From contig PLHW01000026.1 in assembly GCA_003139095.1 (NCBI GenBank), positions 107,233 to 171,232 on the forward strand: a stretch of DNA of 64,000 bases, given 5' to 3'. The position numbers and the translations under genes were made by a program. The notes beneath the pieces were generated by a model, which ran no database searches, had not been told where the DNA came from, and worked only from the letters and a program-made list of their open reading frames with translations. The DNA is from Acidobacteriaceae bacterium (GTDB taxonomy: Bacteria > Acidobacteriota > Terriglobia > Terriglobales > Acidobacteriaceae). Positions 8,676 to 16,864 of the stretch are shown piece after piece (the first letter of the stretch is position 1; each line of letters opens with the position of its first letter).

Positions 8676-9241
8676 CTCTCGACTCGATCAAAACTCTCGA
8701 CCGGACGAGGCCTGATCTCGAGTGTCCATTCCTGAAACTTCACTCGGACCGGTTCCGTCTCGCCATATAAGTAAGCCCGAAAACTGCTCCACGGCCATTG
8801 TTCCGGGCGCTCGACCAGTCCCCGCGTTACCGGATTTCGATGCATGTACTTTACTTTCTCGACCTGTTTCCGCGCGCTCCACACGTTGAAATCGTAGAAA
8901 CGTTTCTCCCAGACCGGTAGTCGTGGCGCTCCCTCCGCGGCGCTTCCTTCTTCGGCGTGGAGCTGTCTCGAGAATCGCTCTTTGATGACTTTCATCACCA
9001 CCGAAGGATCGCCCATCTCGGGCTCGCAAATGAGCAGGTGAAAGTCGAGCAGGTGAAAATGTTCGGGCATGACGACCTATCCATGTACAACAAAGCGATA
9101 CTTGAGGCGCGTCTGTTCGAGGATGGTTGTGAACCGATCGCGACGTTCCGGTAAGCCCAGCAAGGGTTGCCGCCGGTAGCAACTGCAGGTGATGAAGTGC
9201 AGATGGTTCGCGCCGTAGTAGCGATGAAGCTTTCGGGTCAC
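8648..9241 (-). pseudogene. REP-associated tyrosine transposase (RAYT), interrupted by an in-frame stop
   Basis: Conceptual translation from a GTG at 9241 gives a Y1/RAYT transposase of about 197 codons: RYYGANHLHFITCSCYRRQPLL, then the HUH motif in MPEHFHLL, and the catalytic-Tyr region VEKVKYMHRNPV. A TAG at 9077-9079 replaces the Tyr expected in ...VVHGY-VVMPEH; both sides stay in the same frame, so this is a nonsense change and not a frameshift. Just after the HUH histidines, 15 nt are tandemly duplicated, giving FHLLD-FHLL. RAYTs mobilise REP hairpins in trans. Here the gene lies between REP copies at 8643 and 9307 in opposite orientations. Translation could restart at the ATG after the stop, but that product would lack the N-terminal beta strand. 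Confidence 0.85.
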
Positions 9242-9280
9242 AGCCAAGCGTATTGCGAAACGCGCTTCGTGGCTGTGACC
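9236..9280. repeat. 11-bp inverted repeat at the start of the RAYT gene
   Basis: GGTCACAGCCA (9236-9246) and TGGCTGTGACC (9270-9280) are perfect complements 23 nt apart. The left arm covers the presumed GTG start. The pair may be a transposase or end-recognition structure. Confidence 0.6.
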
Positions 9281-9306
9281 ACGCCCTCGGTCAGATTGTG
9301 ACGAAA

Positions 9307-9339
9307 CCCCACACATCGCAAAGAGCGCGATGTGTGGGG
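9307..9339 (-). repeat. REP-type hairpin, copy 3 (inverted)
   Basis: On the minus strand the order is GGGTGC, a 13-bp perfect stem CCCCACACATCGC / GCGATGTGTGGGG, and loop GCTCTTT. With copy 2 it brackets the RAYT gene in opposite orientation, a BIME-like arrangement. Confidence 0.88.
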
Positions 9340-9344
9340 CACCC

Positions 9345-10088
9345 GGCGCAATCAATGCAAAAGGTTGCAGAAAATTGACTGAGGACGATGTCGGGAGCTC
9401 GAAGCGATTCTCCAAATTCAAGGAGTCAATAAACGGGCGTTACGGGAGCGTGTCCAGGGCAGGGCTAAAATCGGCATCTCAAAACGGCTTCGGTGTTGCA
9501 GGAATAGCTACTTATTGGCTTCGTTCTACACTTTTGCGGGCAGGAAGCAAGACTGGACCGACAGGCGTTTCGAGAGTTTTTCCCGAAGGTTATCCGGCTT
9601 GATCGATCTGTCCGATTGGATGCTTTTTCGTTGTTCTTCCTCGACGAGGGGCGAGATTCGGTCGAGAGTCTTTTGAGGTAGTGCTCCTGAGTCTCGGAGC
9701 TGTTGCTCTGCGTCGGTCAAGCCCCAGATGTCAATTTGCATGTCTAGCAACCGAAGGTTCTCATTACGGTCGGGGTCTCGAGTTGTCCTTTTTGTGGGAG
9801 TCCCCTTTTTATAACACAGTAGTACTAGCGGGGTAGCTAAAAACTCGGGAAAACAAATCCGGCAGAAAGGAGGCAAGAGACGGAGCGGTGTGTGAAAGTG
9901 CTCGGCTGCGCGCGCGGCGGAATCCGGGTGCCGGGAAATTTATTTCAAAAGTGGTCGATATTGAACAGAAACGCCGCCGCCAGGATGACCTAATGGCGCG
10001 TACGGGCTTCAGAAACAGAAACTCAAGTATCGTGTCGGGCTGTTCGAAGCCAAAACGGAAATTCCAGTTTATATCTGTGGAGGGAACA
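9345..10088. other. Region without a firmly supported gene
   Basis: The only long frame is on the minus strand (9876 to 9526, 116 codons). Its C-terminal two thirds look protein-like (MQIDIWGLTDAEQQLRDSGALP...) but no family, ribosome site or conserved motif is apparent. It may be a decayed accessory gene. Sequence near 9455-9485 resembles the dispersed repeat found near 2700. Confidence 0.35.
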
Positions 10089-10724
10089 ATGAAACGAGTA
10101 ATGCTCGGCCTAGCGCTATTGGCGATCATGCTGCCAATTGCGGCTAGGGCAGACGGGATCAACCTCACGAACCAGTCCGGAACGGTAACGATTCTGGCAT
10201 CCGGAATCTCATCGTACGGCTCCCAGCTAAGAAGCTTCAACGGCGTGGTAGCGCCCAAGGGTCAAGCTTTGGGCACGGTGAGCTATGCGACGGGCGCTCT
10301 TCTGACCGGGGACATCTGGAACGGTGGAACGTTTTCGTCCACCGGGTCAACGTTTGACGTCGTGGGCGAGGGCGATTGGATGAAAAAGTTGGCGGGCTTG
10401 TCGGGATCGAAAGGCAAAGTTCCGCTCTTTACCGGCGCCTTTAGCGGAACGATTGACTGGAAACTGATCTCATCCACCAAGCAATTTCACGAGTACCAAC
10501 TCACCGGCGACATTCAGGGATCACTCTGGACGGGCCGGGTAGTGACGGGAAATACAACGCAGACGATCTACACCTACTGGAACCAGGAGAAGATCGACAA
10601 TAAGGGCAGTGGGCATCTGGGTAACACGCACCTGACCACTCCTGAGCCGAGCACGCTCGGATTGCTGGGAGGCGGGTTGCTGGCGATGGCGGCAATGTTC
10701 CGCCGGGCGCTGCGGAAAGCTTAG
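10089..10724 (+). CDS. PEP-CTERM sorting-domain protein
   Basis: The 211-residue exported protein has a signal peptide (MKRVMLGLALLAIMLPIAARA). A Gly/Thr/Ser-rich beta domain of about 150 residues follows, and then the PEP-CTERM tail: TPEPSTLGLLGGGLLAMAAM and a basic end RRALRKA. Such tails are recognised by an exosortase and are linked to exopolysaccharide-associated surface proteins. The ATG at 10089 follows GGAGGGAAC; the upstream open frame lacks a signal sequence. The stop codon overlaps the end of a gene remnant on the other strand. No exosortase gene is in the window. Confidence 0.85.
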   Translation: MKRVMLGLALLAIMLPIAARADGINLTNQSGTVTILASGISSYGSQLRSFNGVVAPKGQALGTVSYATGALLTGDIWNGGTFSSTGSTFDVVGEGDWMKKLAGLSGSKGKVPLFTGAFSGTIDWKLISSTKQFHEYQLTGDIQGSLWTGRVVTGNTTQTIYTYWNQEKIDNKGSGHLGNTHLTTPEPSTLGLLGGGLLAMAAMFRRALRKA

Positions 10725-10868
10725 GGCATAGCTGCCTTGATTTTCTCGCGTACCTCTGGCTTCAGCCCAGCCACATACTTGGAGAACGCCTCCTCGGGTT
10801 CCGGTTTGGAAATTGCCGCTCCGGGTGCGCCCATCGTCCGTACCGCGGGAATATCTTCGACCGTCGCC
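10721..10868 (-). pseudogene. C-terminal gene remnant cut at a REP element
   Basis: The minus strand reads 45-50 protein-like codons: EDIPAVRTMGAPGAA, then PEPEEAFSKYVAGLKPEVRE, and KIKAAMP followed by TAA at 10721-10723. Going upstream, the frame closes in a TGA within the REP hairpin at 10875. The rest of the gene is missing, as expected if the REP or a deletion next to it truncated the gene. A very short gene starting at the GTG after that TGA cannot be excluded. The family is not recognised. Confidence 0.4.
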
Positions 10869-11235
10869 GGGTGCCCCACTCATTCGCGTTCTGTGCGAAT
10901 GAGTGGGCTTCTCGACTCGACCAAGACCCCCGAAATTCGGAGACAGAGAGGACGTACCCCAAGTTCTAATTCGCAAAGACTGGTAAACCACCACGACCCC
11001 TGGACGGCTATGCGGCAAAGATTCGGGCGTCGGTGGTTATCGCTTTTCGTTCGCCAACGACCGCCGACGAACGACCAACGACGAACGACGTTTTTACCCA
11101 AACTGACGGCTGAAAACCGAAAACTGACAACGTTCTCCCTATAACACATTTTTCAAGGTCGACATACTATTTAAGTGGTTATATTTCCAGAAAATTTTGG
11201 TTGGCAACTTAGTTAGCCGAGCCTCAGCCCCCGAT
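10869..11235. other. Intergenic region with REP copy and ACGAC-type repeat
   Basis: Apart from the REP at 10875 and about 20 nt of RAYT-like 3' flank after it, the region holds an ACGAC-rich stretch (11052-11090) like those in front of sucC and sucD. No gene is supported. Confidence 0.45.
10875..10907 (+). repeat. REP-type hairpin, copy 4, with RAYT-derived flank
   Basis: It is identical in stem and loop to copy 2 at 8643. The following bases (GGGCTTCTCGACTCGACCAA) match the RAYT 3' coding end next to copy 2 (GGGCTCTCGACTCGATCAA), so REP plus flank moved as one unit. Confidence 0.9.
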
Positions 11236-11514
11236 TCACCCTTTCTTCGCCTTCCTCTCCCCACTTACCACTTCTCGCAGCGCCTCGTTGATCCGAGTCT
11301 GATACCCCCTGCCGCCCCGTTGGAACCATGCCAGAACATCGGCATCCAGACGCAGCGTCACCGGCTTTTTCACCACCTTGTACATCCCAGACAACTCCTC
11401 CGGCAGCGTCCCCAGCCTCCCCGCGGCCGCCCCGCCCCGGCCCGCCTGCGCCTCCATCCGTTTCACTCTTCCCGAAGCCTTTCGCCCCTTCGCAACTGTT
11501 TTCTTTTGTGCCAT
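11236..11514 (-). CDS. BrnA-type antitoxin, without a visible toxin partner
   Basis: The 92-residue protein has a basic Ala/Gly-rich N-terminal half and a C-terminal ribbon-helix-helix: VVKKPVTLRLDADVLAWFQR followed by GGRGYQTRINEALREVV. The run KKPVTLRLDADVLAWF...GYQTRIN is the BrnA signature. BrnA normally neutralises the RelE-fold RNase BrnT and represses the operon by DNA binding; brnT usually precedes brnA and overlaps it. Here the upstream neighbour is glmS and no brnT is present on either side, so this is an orphan. The start at 11514 follows AAAGGAGGGGAA. A promoter is visible upstream. Confidence 0.82.
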   Translation of the reverse strand: MAQKKTVAKGRKASGRVKRMEAQAGRGGAAAGRLGTLPEELSGMYKVVKKPVTLRLDADVLAWFQRGGRGYQTRINEALREVVSGERKAKKG

Positions 11515-11530
11515 TTCCCCTCCTTTGTAC

Positions 11531-11559
11531 TTACAATCCGATACTAACATAACTGTCAA
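11531..11559 (-). promoter_or_regulatory. Promoter of the BrnA-like gene
   Basis: On the minus strand TTGACA (11554-11559), a 17-nt spacer and TTGTAA (11531-11536) precede the gene by about 15 nt plus a Shine-Dalgarno sequence. Confidence 0.5.
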
Positions 11560-11595
11560 CATCCACCCGACGAAGAAAGACGAAGAAATCCACAA

Positions 11596-11611
11596 TGTTC
11601 CACGTGGAACA
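11596..11611. other. parS centromere site (ParB-binding palindrome)
   Basis: TGTTCCACGTGGAACA is a perfect 16-bp palindrome and fits the universal bacterial parS consensus (GTTNCACGTGNAAC core). ParB loads at such sites to drive chromosome segregation. parS sites cluster near replication origins. It lies in the gap between glmS and the BrnA-like gene. No parA, parB, dnaA or DnaA-box cluster is in the window. Confidence 0.85.
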
Positions 11612-11648
11612 CTATGCCAGTAACCCATATTTACTTGTATGTCTTTGA

Positions 11649-13523
11649 CTACTCCACAGTTACGGATTTGGCCAGGTTGCGGGGTTGGTCCACGTCGCAC
11701 CCGCGCCGCACGGCGATGTGGTAGGCCAGCAGTTGCAATGGCACGATCTCCAGAATGCAAGACAACTCTTCCGGGGCCGGCGGGACGTATAGCACGTGAT
11801 CGGCCTCTTCGGCGATCTCCGTGTCGCCCTCGGTCGCCAGCGCAATCACGATTCCCGACCGCGCCTTGACTTCCTTCAAATTCGACATAGTTTTTTCATA
11901 CCGCACCATCGATTGGGGGCTTGACACATCGCGAGTAGCGATGATAACCACCGGCAAATTCTCGTCGATGAGGGCGTTGGGGCCGTGTTTCATCTCCCCG
12001 GCAGGATAGCCTTCGGCGTGAATGTAGGAGATTTCTTTCAGTTTGAGCGCGCCTTCCAAGGCGATGGGATAATGGATGCCGCGGCCGAGGAACAAGAAGT
12101 CCTGGGAACGAAGATAGGTTTTTGCCAAGTCATCGCAGGCTTCGTCGTGAGTCAGAATCTGCTCTAACTTGCCGGGGATTTGAGTGAGTTGCTGAACCGC
12201 CTCCTTAGATTGGTCGGACGTTAGCGTACCGCGGACTTGAGCGAGATATAAGGCGAAGAGATATAAGGCAGTAAGTTGTCCGGTGAAGGCTTTGGTGGAG
12301 GCGACGCCGATTTCAGGACCGGCATGAGTGTAGATGGTACCGGCGGCTTCGCGGGTGATCATGGAGCCGACGACGTTGCAGATGGCGAGGGTCTTTGAGC
12401 CTTTGTTTTTGGCCTCGCGCTGGGCGGCGATGGTGTCGGCGGTTTCGCCGGACTGCGAGATGAGAAGCGTGATCGTGTTGGAGTCGAGGATGGGATCACG
12501 ATAGCGCCACTCACTGGCGTAATCGACCTCGACCGGGATGCGGGCGAGGGTTTCGATCATGAACTTTCCGGCGAGTCCCGCATGCCAACTGGTGCCGCAG
12601 GCGGCAATGTTGATTTTCTTGAGGGCACGAAATTCGTCTTCGCCGACGTGCATTTCCTCGAGGAAGATCCTGCCGGTTTCCTGGGAGATGCGGCCGAGGG
12701 TGGTTTCCTGGACAGTGCGGGGCTGCTCGTAAATTTCCTTGAGCATGAAATGCTTAAAGCCGCCCTTTTCGGCCATGATGGGATCCCAGGTGATGCGCTG
12801 GGCTTTGCGCTCGAGGGGATGCCCGTCGAAATCCATGACGCGCACGCCGTTTTCGGTGATGACGGCAAGATCGCCATCGGCGAGGAAGAAGAGATCGCGG
12901 GTGTGGTCGAGGAGCGCGGGCACGTCGCTGGCGACGAAATATTCGTTTTTGCCGATGCCGATGACGACGGGCGGGCCGTTGCGGGCGGCGACAATTTTGC
13001 GCGGATCATCGGCGGCGATGACGACGAGGGCGAAGACGCCGGTGAGTTCTTTGACGGCTTTGCGGACGGCATCCTCGAGTTGCGGGCGATGGCCGTTGCC
13101 GGTCTGGAAATAATATTTTTCGATCAGGTGGGCAATGATTTCAGTGTCGGTTTCGGTAGTGAACGTGTGCCCTTCCGCGATGAGCTTCTTTTTCAGCGAG
13201 AGATAATTTTCGACGATGCCGTTGTGAACGACGACGATTTTGCCGGTGCAATCGCGATGGGGATGGGCGTTTTCTTCGGTGGGACGGCCGTGAGTGGCCC
13301 AGCGGGTATGGCCGATGCCGTAGGTGCCGTCGAGAGGCTTAATGCGGATGGCCTCTTCGAGATTGCGGAGCTTGCCTTCGGCGCGGCGAATCTGAAGGCC
13401 CTCGCCGTTGCCGGCGACGGCGATGCCGGCCGAGTCATAGCCGCGATATTCGAGCTTGCGCAGGCCCTCAATAATAACCTCGACGACCGGCTTCTTTCCT
13501 ACGTATCCGACGATGCCGCACAT
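11649..13523 (-). CDS. glmS: Glutamine--fructose-6-phosphate aminotransferase (isomerising)
   Basis: The 624-residue enzyme makes glucosamine-6-phosphate from fructose-6-phosphate and glutamine, the first step to UDP-GlcNAc. It starts MCGIVGYVG, with Cys2 as the N-terminal nucleophile of the glutaminase domain after Met removal. It contains RGYDSAGIA and HTRWATHG, then two SIS domains ([36 protein letters not shown]) and ends in the GlmS tail [11 protein letters not shown]. The start at 13523 is set by the invariant MCGI. It reads in the same direction as purS, 113 nt downstream. No glmS ribozyme-like leader was recognised. Confidence 0.97.
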   Translation of the reverse strand: MCGIVGYVGKKPVVEVIIEGLRKLEYRGYDSAGIAVAGNGEGLQIRRAEGKLRNLEEAIRIKPLDGTYGIGHTRWATHGRPTEENAHPHRDCTGKIVVVHNGIVENYLSLKKKLIAEGHTFTTETDTEIIAHLIEKYYFQTGNGHRPQLEDAVRKAVKELTGVFALVVIAADDPRKIVAARNGPPVVIGIGKNEYFVASDVPALLDHTRDLFFLADGDLAVITENGVRVMDFDGHPLERKAQRITWDPIMAEKGGFKHFMLKEIYEQPRTVQETTLGRISQETGRIFLEEMHVGEDEFRALKKINIAACGTSWHAGLAGKFMIETLARIPVEVDYASEWRYRDPILDSNTITLLISQSGETADTIAAQREAKNKGSKTLAICNVVGSMITREAAGTIYTHAGPEIGVASTKAFTGQLTALYLFALYLAQVRGTLTSDQSKEAVQQLTQIPGKLEQILTHDEACDDLAKTYLRSQDFLFLGRGIHYPIALEGALKLKEISYIHAEGYPAGEMKHGPNALIDENLPVVIIATRDVSSPQSMVRYEKTMSNLKEVKARSGIVIALATEGDTEIAEEADHVLYVPPAPEELSCILEIVPLQLLAYHIAVRRGCDVDQPRNLAKSVTVE

Positions 13524-13636
13524 GCGAGTTGGCTCCTTGAACGAATCAGTGAGGGGAGCGCCGATTTGTTTTACCACCCCAGATCAGCGGGAGAACTTGT
13601 CCGGGCTTTGCCGGTTCGATTTGAACATGTCGCTAC

Positions 13637-13885
13637 TTATTCCACGAGGGAGAAACGAAATTCTTCGATGACCGGGTTCGTAAGAACTTCGCGAGCAATG
13701 CGCTCGACCTCCGCCTCGGCGTCCGCCCTGGAGATGCCGGAGTTCAAGGTAATTTCGAAGAACTTGCCCTGGCGGACTTCCTCCAAACCCTGGTAGCCGA
13801 ACTTGGTCAAGGCGCCATGAATAGTTTTTCCCTGCGGATCAAGCACGCTTTTTTTCAGCGAGACGAAAACTTGAGCTTTCATCAT
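13637..13885 (-). CDS. purS: Phosphoribosylformylglycinamidine synthase subunit PurS
   Basis: The 82-residue protein matches PurS: AQVFVSLKKSVLDPQGKTIHGAL, then GYQGLEEVRQGKFFEITL. PurS bridges PurL and the glutaminase PurQ in the three-part FGAM synthase of purine synthesis. Two adjacent ATGs are possible (13885 or 13882). Unusually, neither purQ nor purL is adjacent; the next gene in the same direction is glmS, also a glutamine-dependent enzyme. Confidence 0.92.
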   Translation of the reverse strand: MMKAQVFVSLKKSVLDPQGKTIHGALTKFGYQGLEEVRQGKFFEITLNSGISRADAEAEVERIAREVLTNPVIEEFRFSLVE

Positions 13886-13959
13886 CTGGAGGAATTATAC
13901 GTTACGGAACGGCGGTCGCGTCTGCGGATTTGCTTATAACGGGTATACGAACTGACCAA

Positions 13960-14229
13960 TCACCTCGGTGCTGAGGGGGACGAGGGAGGATCGAGGGCGG
14001 AGAGCTGGCGGTCGAGTTCGGCGAGATCGCGTTCGAGGATCTGGCGATATTGGGAGTGAGTTGCGGATTGCAACATCTGAAGGAGGCGAGTACGGGCGAG
14101 AAGCAAGCCCTCGCGGATGCGGTTGCACTTCTGTTCGGCGGGCGACAGAGTAGGTCGTCGCGACTTGTTATGTTCGACGAAATCGGCTTGCTGCTGTTCG
14201 ATGGACTTACTTTCCCAACCACGCGCCAT
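13960..14229 (-). CDS. Small conserved-looking protein of unknown function
   Basis: The 89-residue, highly charged protein begins MARGWESKSIEQQQADF. The middle and C-terminal part (CNRIREGLLLARTRLLQML, then YRQILERDLAELDRQLSAL) is predicted to be long amphipathic helices, possibly a coiled coil. I do not know the family. The start could also be 33 nt upstream. The composition looks coding, and it sits alone upstream of purS on the same strand. Confidence 0.6.
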   Translation of the reverse strand: MARGWESKSIEQQQADFVEHNKSRRPTLSPAEQKCNRIREGLLLARTRLLQMLQSATHSQYRQILERDLAELDRQLSALDPPSSPSAPR

Positions 14230-14499
14230 TTTGGTATTCCGTTTTTGGAAAACGAGAAACAAATTACTTGATTATAGGTCGAACAGGCATAAGATGTTGT
14301 GTTCCGGGCGGTGATTCACGCCTGGAAAAAAGAAGGGTCGTGGTCTGAGAGGGCTTCCGTCCAGGGAGGGCAGATCATTTCCCACGGCAGATTGGTTCCC
14401 AATGAAGGAACTGACAACCGCGAACAGATAAGGACCAAACGGCGTGGCAAGCCGTAGTCATCCCGGAACTGCTCAACATTCTTCATAGAAAGAGGTCCC

Positions 14500-16635
14500 G
14501 TGGCAGAGAGAGCAGGCGCCTCGCTACGCAGGGAGGGATTCGCACGCGAACCCGAAGGAGAGTTCCGCCCCGGCGGCTCTTCCGCGAGAAACGCCGCGGG
14601 CGGCGGAGATAAACGACGATTGGCAACCGAGATATTGCTGGCGATCACGGACCTGATCGTTGACGGCCGGGAGTTGCCGGAGCTGTTTGAAGAGCTGGCG
14701 CCGCTTTTGCGGGAACTGACCAACTGCAAGCTGGTGGTATTCGCGTTCTGCGATGGCGGGAACAACTCCGGGGTGAGCGAATTCTGGGAAAGCGGGTCGA
14801 AAACGACGTCCGCGGCGCTGGCAGTTGAGGAATCGCCCACCGCTTGGGTTTGCGAGCATCAACAGCCACTTTTGATTCCGGATCTGGAACTCGATACGGA
14901 CTATGCGCAAACCCTGGCGCAGATTCGAGCGGGTGGAGTGCGCTCCTACAGCGTGGTACCGCTGGCAACCGCGCGGCGACTTTATGGGGCACTCGGGATT
15001 GGGCGGGGCGAGGCCGGAGCACTAAGCGACGAGGAACTGCGACTGCTGGAGCGGGCGGCGAGCCCGGTGGCGCTGGCGGTGGAGAACCACGAAATCCATC
15101 GGGAGTGGAAGCAGCAGCAGAACCGGCTGCAAAGCCTGATGGCGATCAGCCGGGAACTGGCCTCGACGCTGGAGTCCGACCAACTTGTGCCGCTGGTGTT
15201 CGCGAAGATGCGGGAGATCACGAACTACGACTATGCCGGAGTTGCACTGCTGGGGCCGGACGGGAGGTTCTTCCGTGTAAACGCCATCGACACGGGAAAA
15301 AGCGCGGACATGAGGGCTCGCGAAGGGGAGCGGATCGCTTTGTCGGAGGCGCTTTCCACGCGGGCGATCGAAACGCGTAGCGTGACGTTCCATAGCGCGG
15401 ACGAAGTCGATCATCCCAACCCGGTGGTGAAGAAGCTGTTCGAAGACGGAATACGGCGCGTCTGCTGCGTGCCGCTGCTGATGGGGAATCGAGCGCTGGG
15501 GAGCATCGTTTTAGGGTCAAGGCAGAAGACAGCCTTCCGAGGAGATGGGGAGTATCTGCAACAGTTCGGCGTACTGATTGCAGTGGCGATTCATAATGCG
15601 AGCACGCATCGCGAAGTGGAGCGGGCCGAGGACCAGCTGACGCAGGAGAAAGAGTATCTCGAACAGGAGATTCGAGGAGAGCAGGTGGTCGGGGGCATTA
15701 TCGGGAAGAGCCTGGTGCTGAAGCACGTACTGGATTATGCGGCGATTGTGGCCGATACCGACGCGACCGTACTGATCACGGGCGAAACGGGGACGGGGAA
15801 AGAGCGGGTGGCGCGGTCGATTCACCTGATGAGTTCGCGGCGAGACCGCAATTTCATCAAACTGAATTGCGCGGCGATTCCGACAGGCCTGCTGGAAAGC
15901 GAGCTGTTTGGCCACGAGAAGGGAGCTTTCACGGGCGCGGTAAGCCAGAAGGTGGGCCGGTTGGAACTGGCGGACCGCGGAACGTTATTACTGGATGAAA
16001 TTGGGGAGATTCCGCTGGAGCTGCAACCGAAGCTTCTGAGAGTGCTTCAGGACCAGGAATTCGAGCGGCTGGGCGGAAACAAAACTATCCGGGTGGACGC
16101 GCGGGTGATCGCGGCCAGCAATAAGGATCTGGCGCGGGCGGTGGAAGAGAAGGAGTTCCGCAACGACCTGTTCTACCGGTTGAATGTATTTCCGCTGCAT
16201 CTGCCTCCGTTGCGGGAGCGGCGGGAGGATATCCCATTGCTGATCCGGCACTTCGTGGAGAGGTGCGCGAGACGGATGAATAAGCAAATCGATCTGATTC
16301 CCGACGAGGCGGTCGAAGCGATGATGAACTGGAGGTGGCCGGGAAATATACGGGAGTTGGAGAACTTTATCGAGCGCTCGGTGATTTTGTCGGCGGGCAA
16401 CCGGCTGCGGCCTCCATTGGCGGAATTGCGTGAGGAGATGGTGGCGAGGCGACCTCCCGATTTGGAACGGACGCTACGCGACCGGGAGCGAGATCACATC
16501 TTGGAGGTGTTGCGGCAGACGCGAGGGCTGCTGTCAGGCGCGAAAGGCGCGGCGGCGCGGCTTGGTCTGAAGCGGACGACGCTGCAATACAAGATGCAAA
16601 AACTGGGAATTGCCCGAAGCGAGTATCTCGATTGA
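14500..16635 (+). CDS. Sigma-54-dependent transcriptional activator with GAF sensor domains
   Basis: This 711-residue FhlA/NorR-type protein has two GAF-like sensor domains (about 45-195 and 210-370), a short linker helix, an AAA+ domain and a C-terminal Fis-type helix-turn-helix (about 660-705). Key motifs are Walker A GETGTGKE (near 428), the sigma-54 contact loop GAFTGA (near 477), Walker [11 protein letters not shown], and the arginine finger region [22 protein letters not shown]. It hydrolyses ATP to open sigma-54 promoters in response to a signal bound by the GAF domains; the signal is unknown. GTG start at 14500 follows AGAAAGAGG. There is no receiver domain, so it is not a two-component regulator. 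Confidence 0.93.
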   Translation: MAERAGASLRREGFAREPEGEFRPGGSSARNAAGGGDKRRLATEILLAITDLIVDGRELPELFEELAPLLRELTNCKLVVFAFCDGGNNSGVSEFWESGSKTTSAALAVEESPTAWVCEHQQPLLIPDLELDTDYAQTLAQIRAGGVRSYSVVPLATARRLYGALGIGRGEAGALSDEELRLLERAASPVALAVENHEIHREWKQQQNRLQSLMAISRELASTLESDQLVPLVFAKMREITNYDYAGVALLGPDGRFFRVNAIDTGKSADMRAREGERIALSEALSTRAIETRSVTFHSADEVDHPNPVVKKLFEDGIRRVCCVPLLMGNRALGSIVLGSRQKTAFRGDGEYLQQFGVLIAVAIHNASTHREVERAEDQLTQEKEYLEQEIRGEQVVGGIIGKSLVLKHVLDYAAIVADTDATVLITGETGTGKERVARSIHLMSSRRDRNFIKLNCAAIPTGLLESELFGHEKGAFTGAVSQKVGRLELADRGTLLLDEIGEIPLELQPKLLRVLQDQEFERLGGNKTIRVDARVIAASNKDLARAVEEKEFRNDLFYRLNVFPLHLPPLRERREDIPLLIRHFVERCARRMNKQIDLIPDEAVEAMMNWRWPGNIRELENFIERSVILSAGNRLRPPLAELREEMVARRPPDLERTLRDRERDHILEVLRQTRGLLSGAKGAAARLGLKRTTLQYKMQKLGIARSEYLD

Positions 16636-16864
16636 GATGTGCGAGATATGTGAGGTGTGACTAACTTTCGGCAGAGCTGCCAAGATAATGGCAGATAGCG
16701 GGCGAAGTACAATGTAAGTTGTGATGTAACAGGTTGCGAAGATAGTAGTTTGGCAGATTTACCAATATGGCCCCTTGGGTGCAAGAAGCAAAGGCGCACT
16801 CCACGGACCTCCGGCGCACTAACTTTGCAAGCAAGAGATGGTTTCGCATCCCAGGAGTCAAGTC

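Noticed and set aside
9526-9876. 116-codon minus-strand frame as a firm gene
   Set aside because: Part of it looks protein-like, but there is no ribosome site, family or neighbour support, so it is only mentioned in the regional entry.
11649-13523. glmS self-cleaving ribozyme
   Set aside because: The leader between purS and glmS (about 110 nt) shows none of the conserved ribozyme core that I can recognise.
12582-13796. 404-codon plus-strand frame opposite glmS and purS
   Set aside because: It crosses two certain genes on the other strand and has shadow-type composition.
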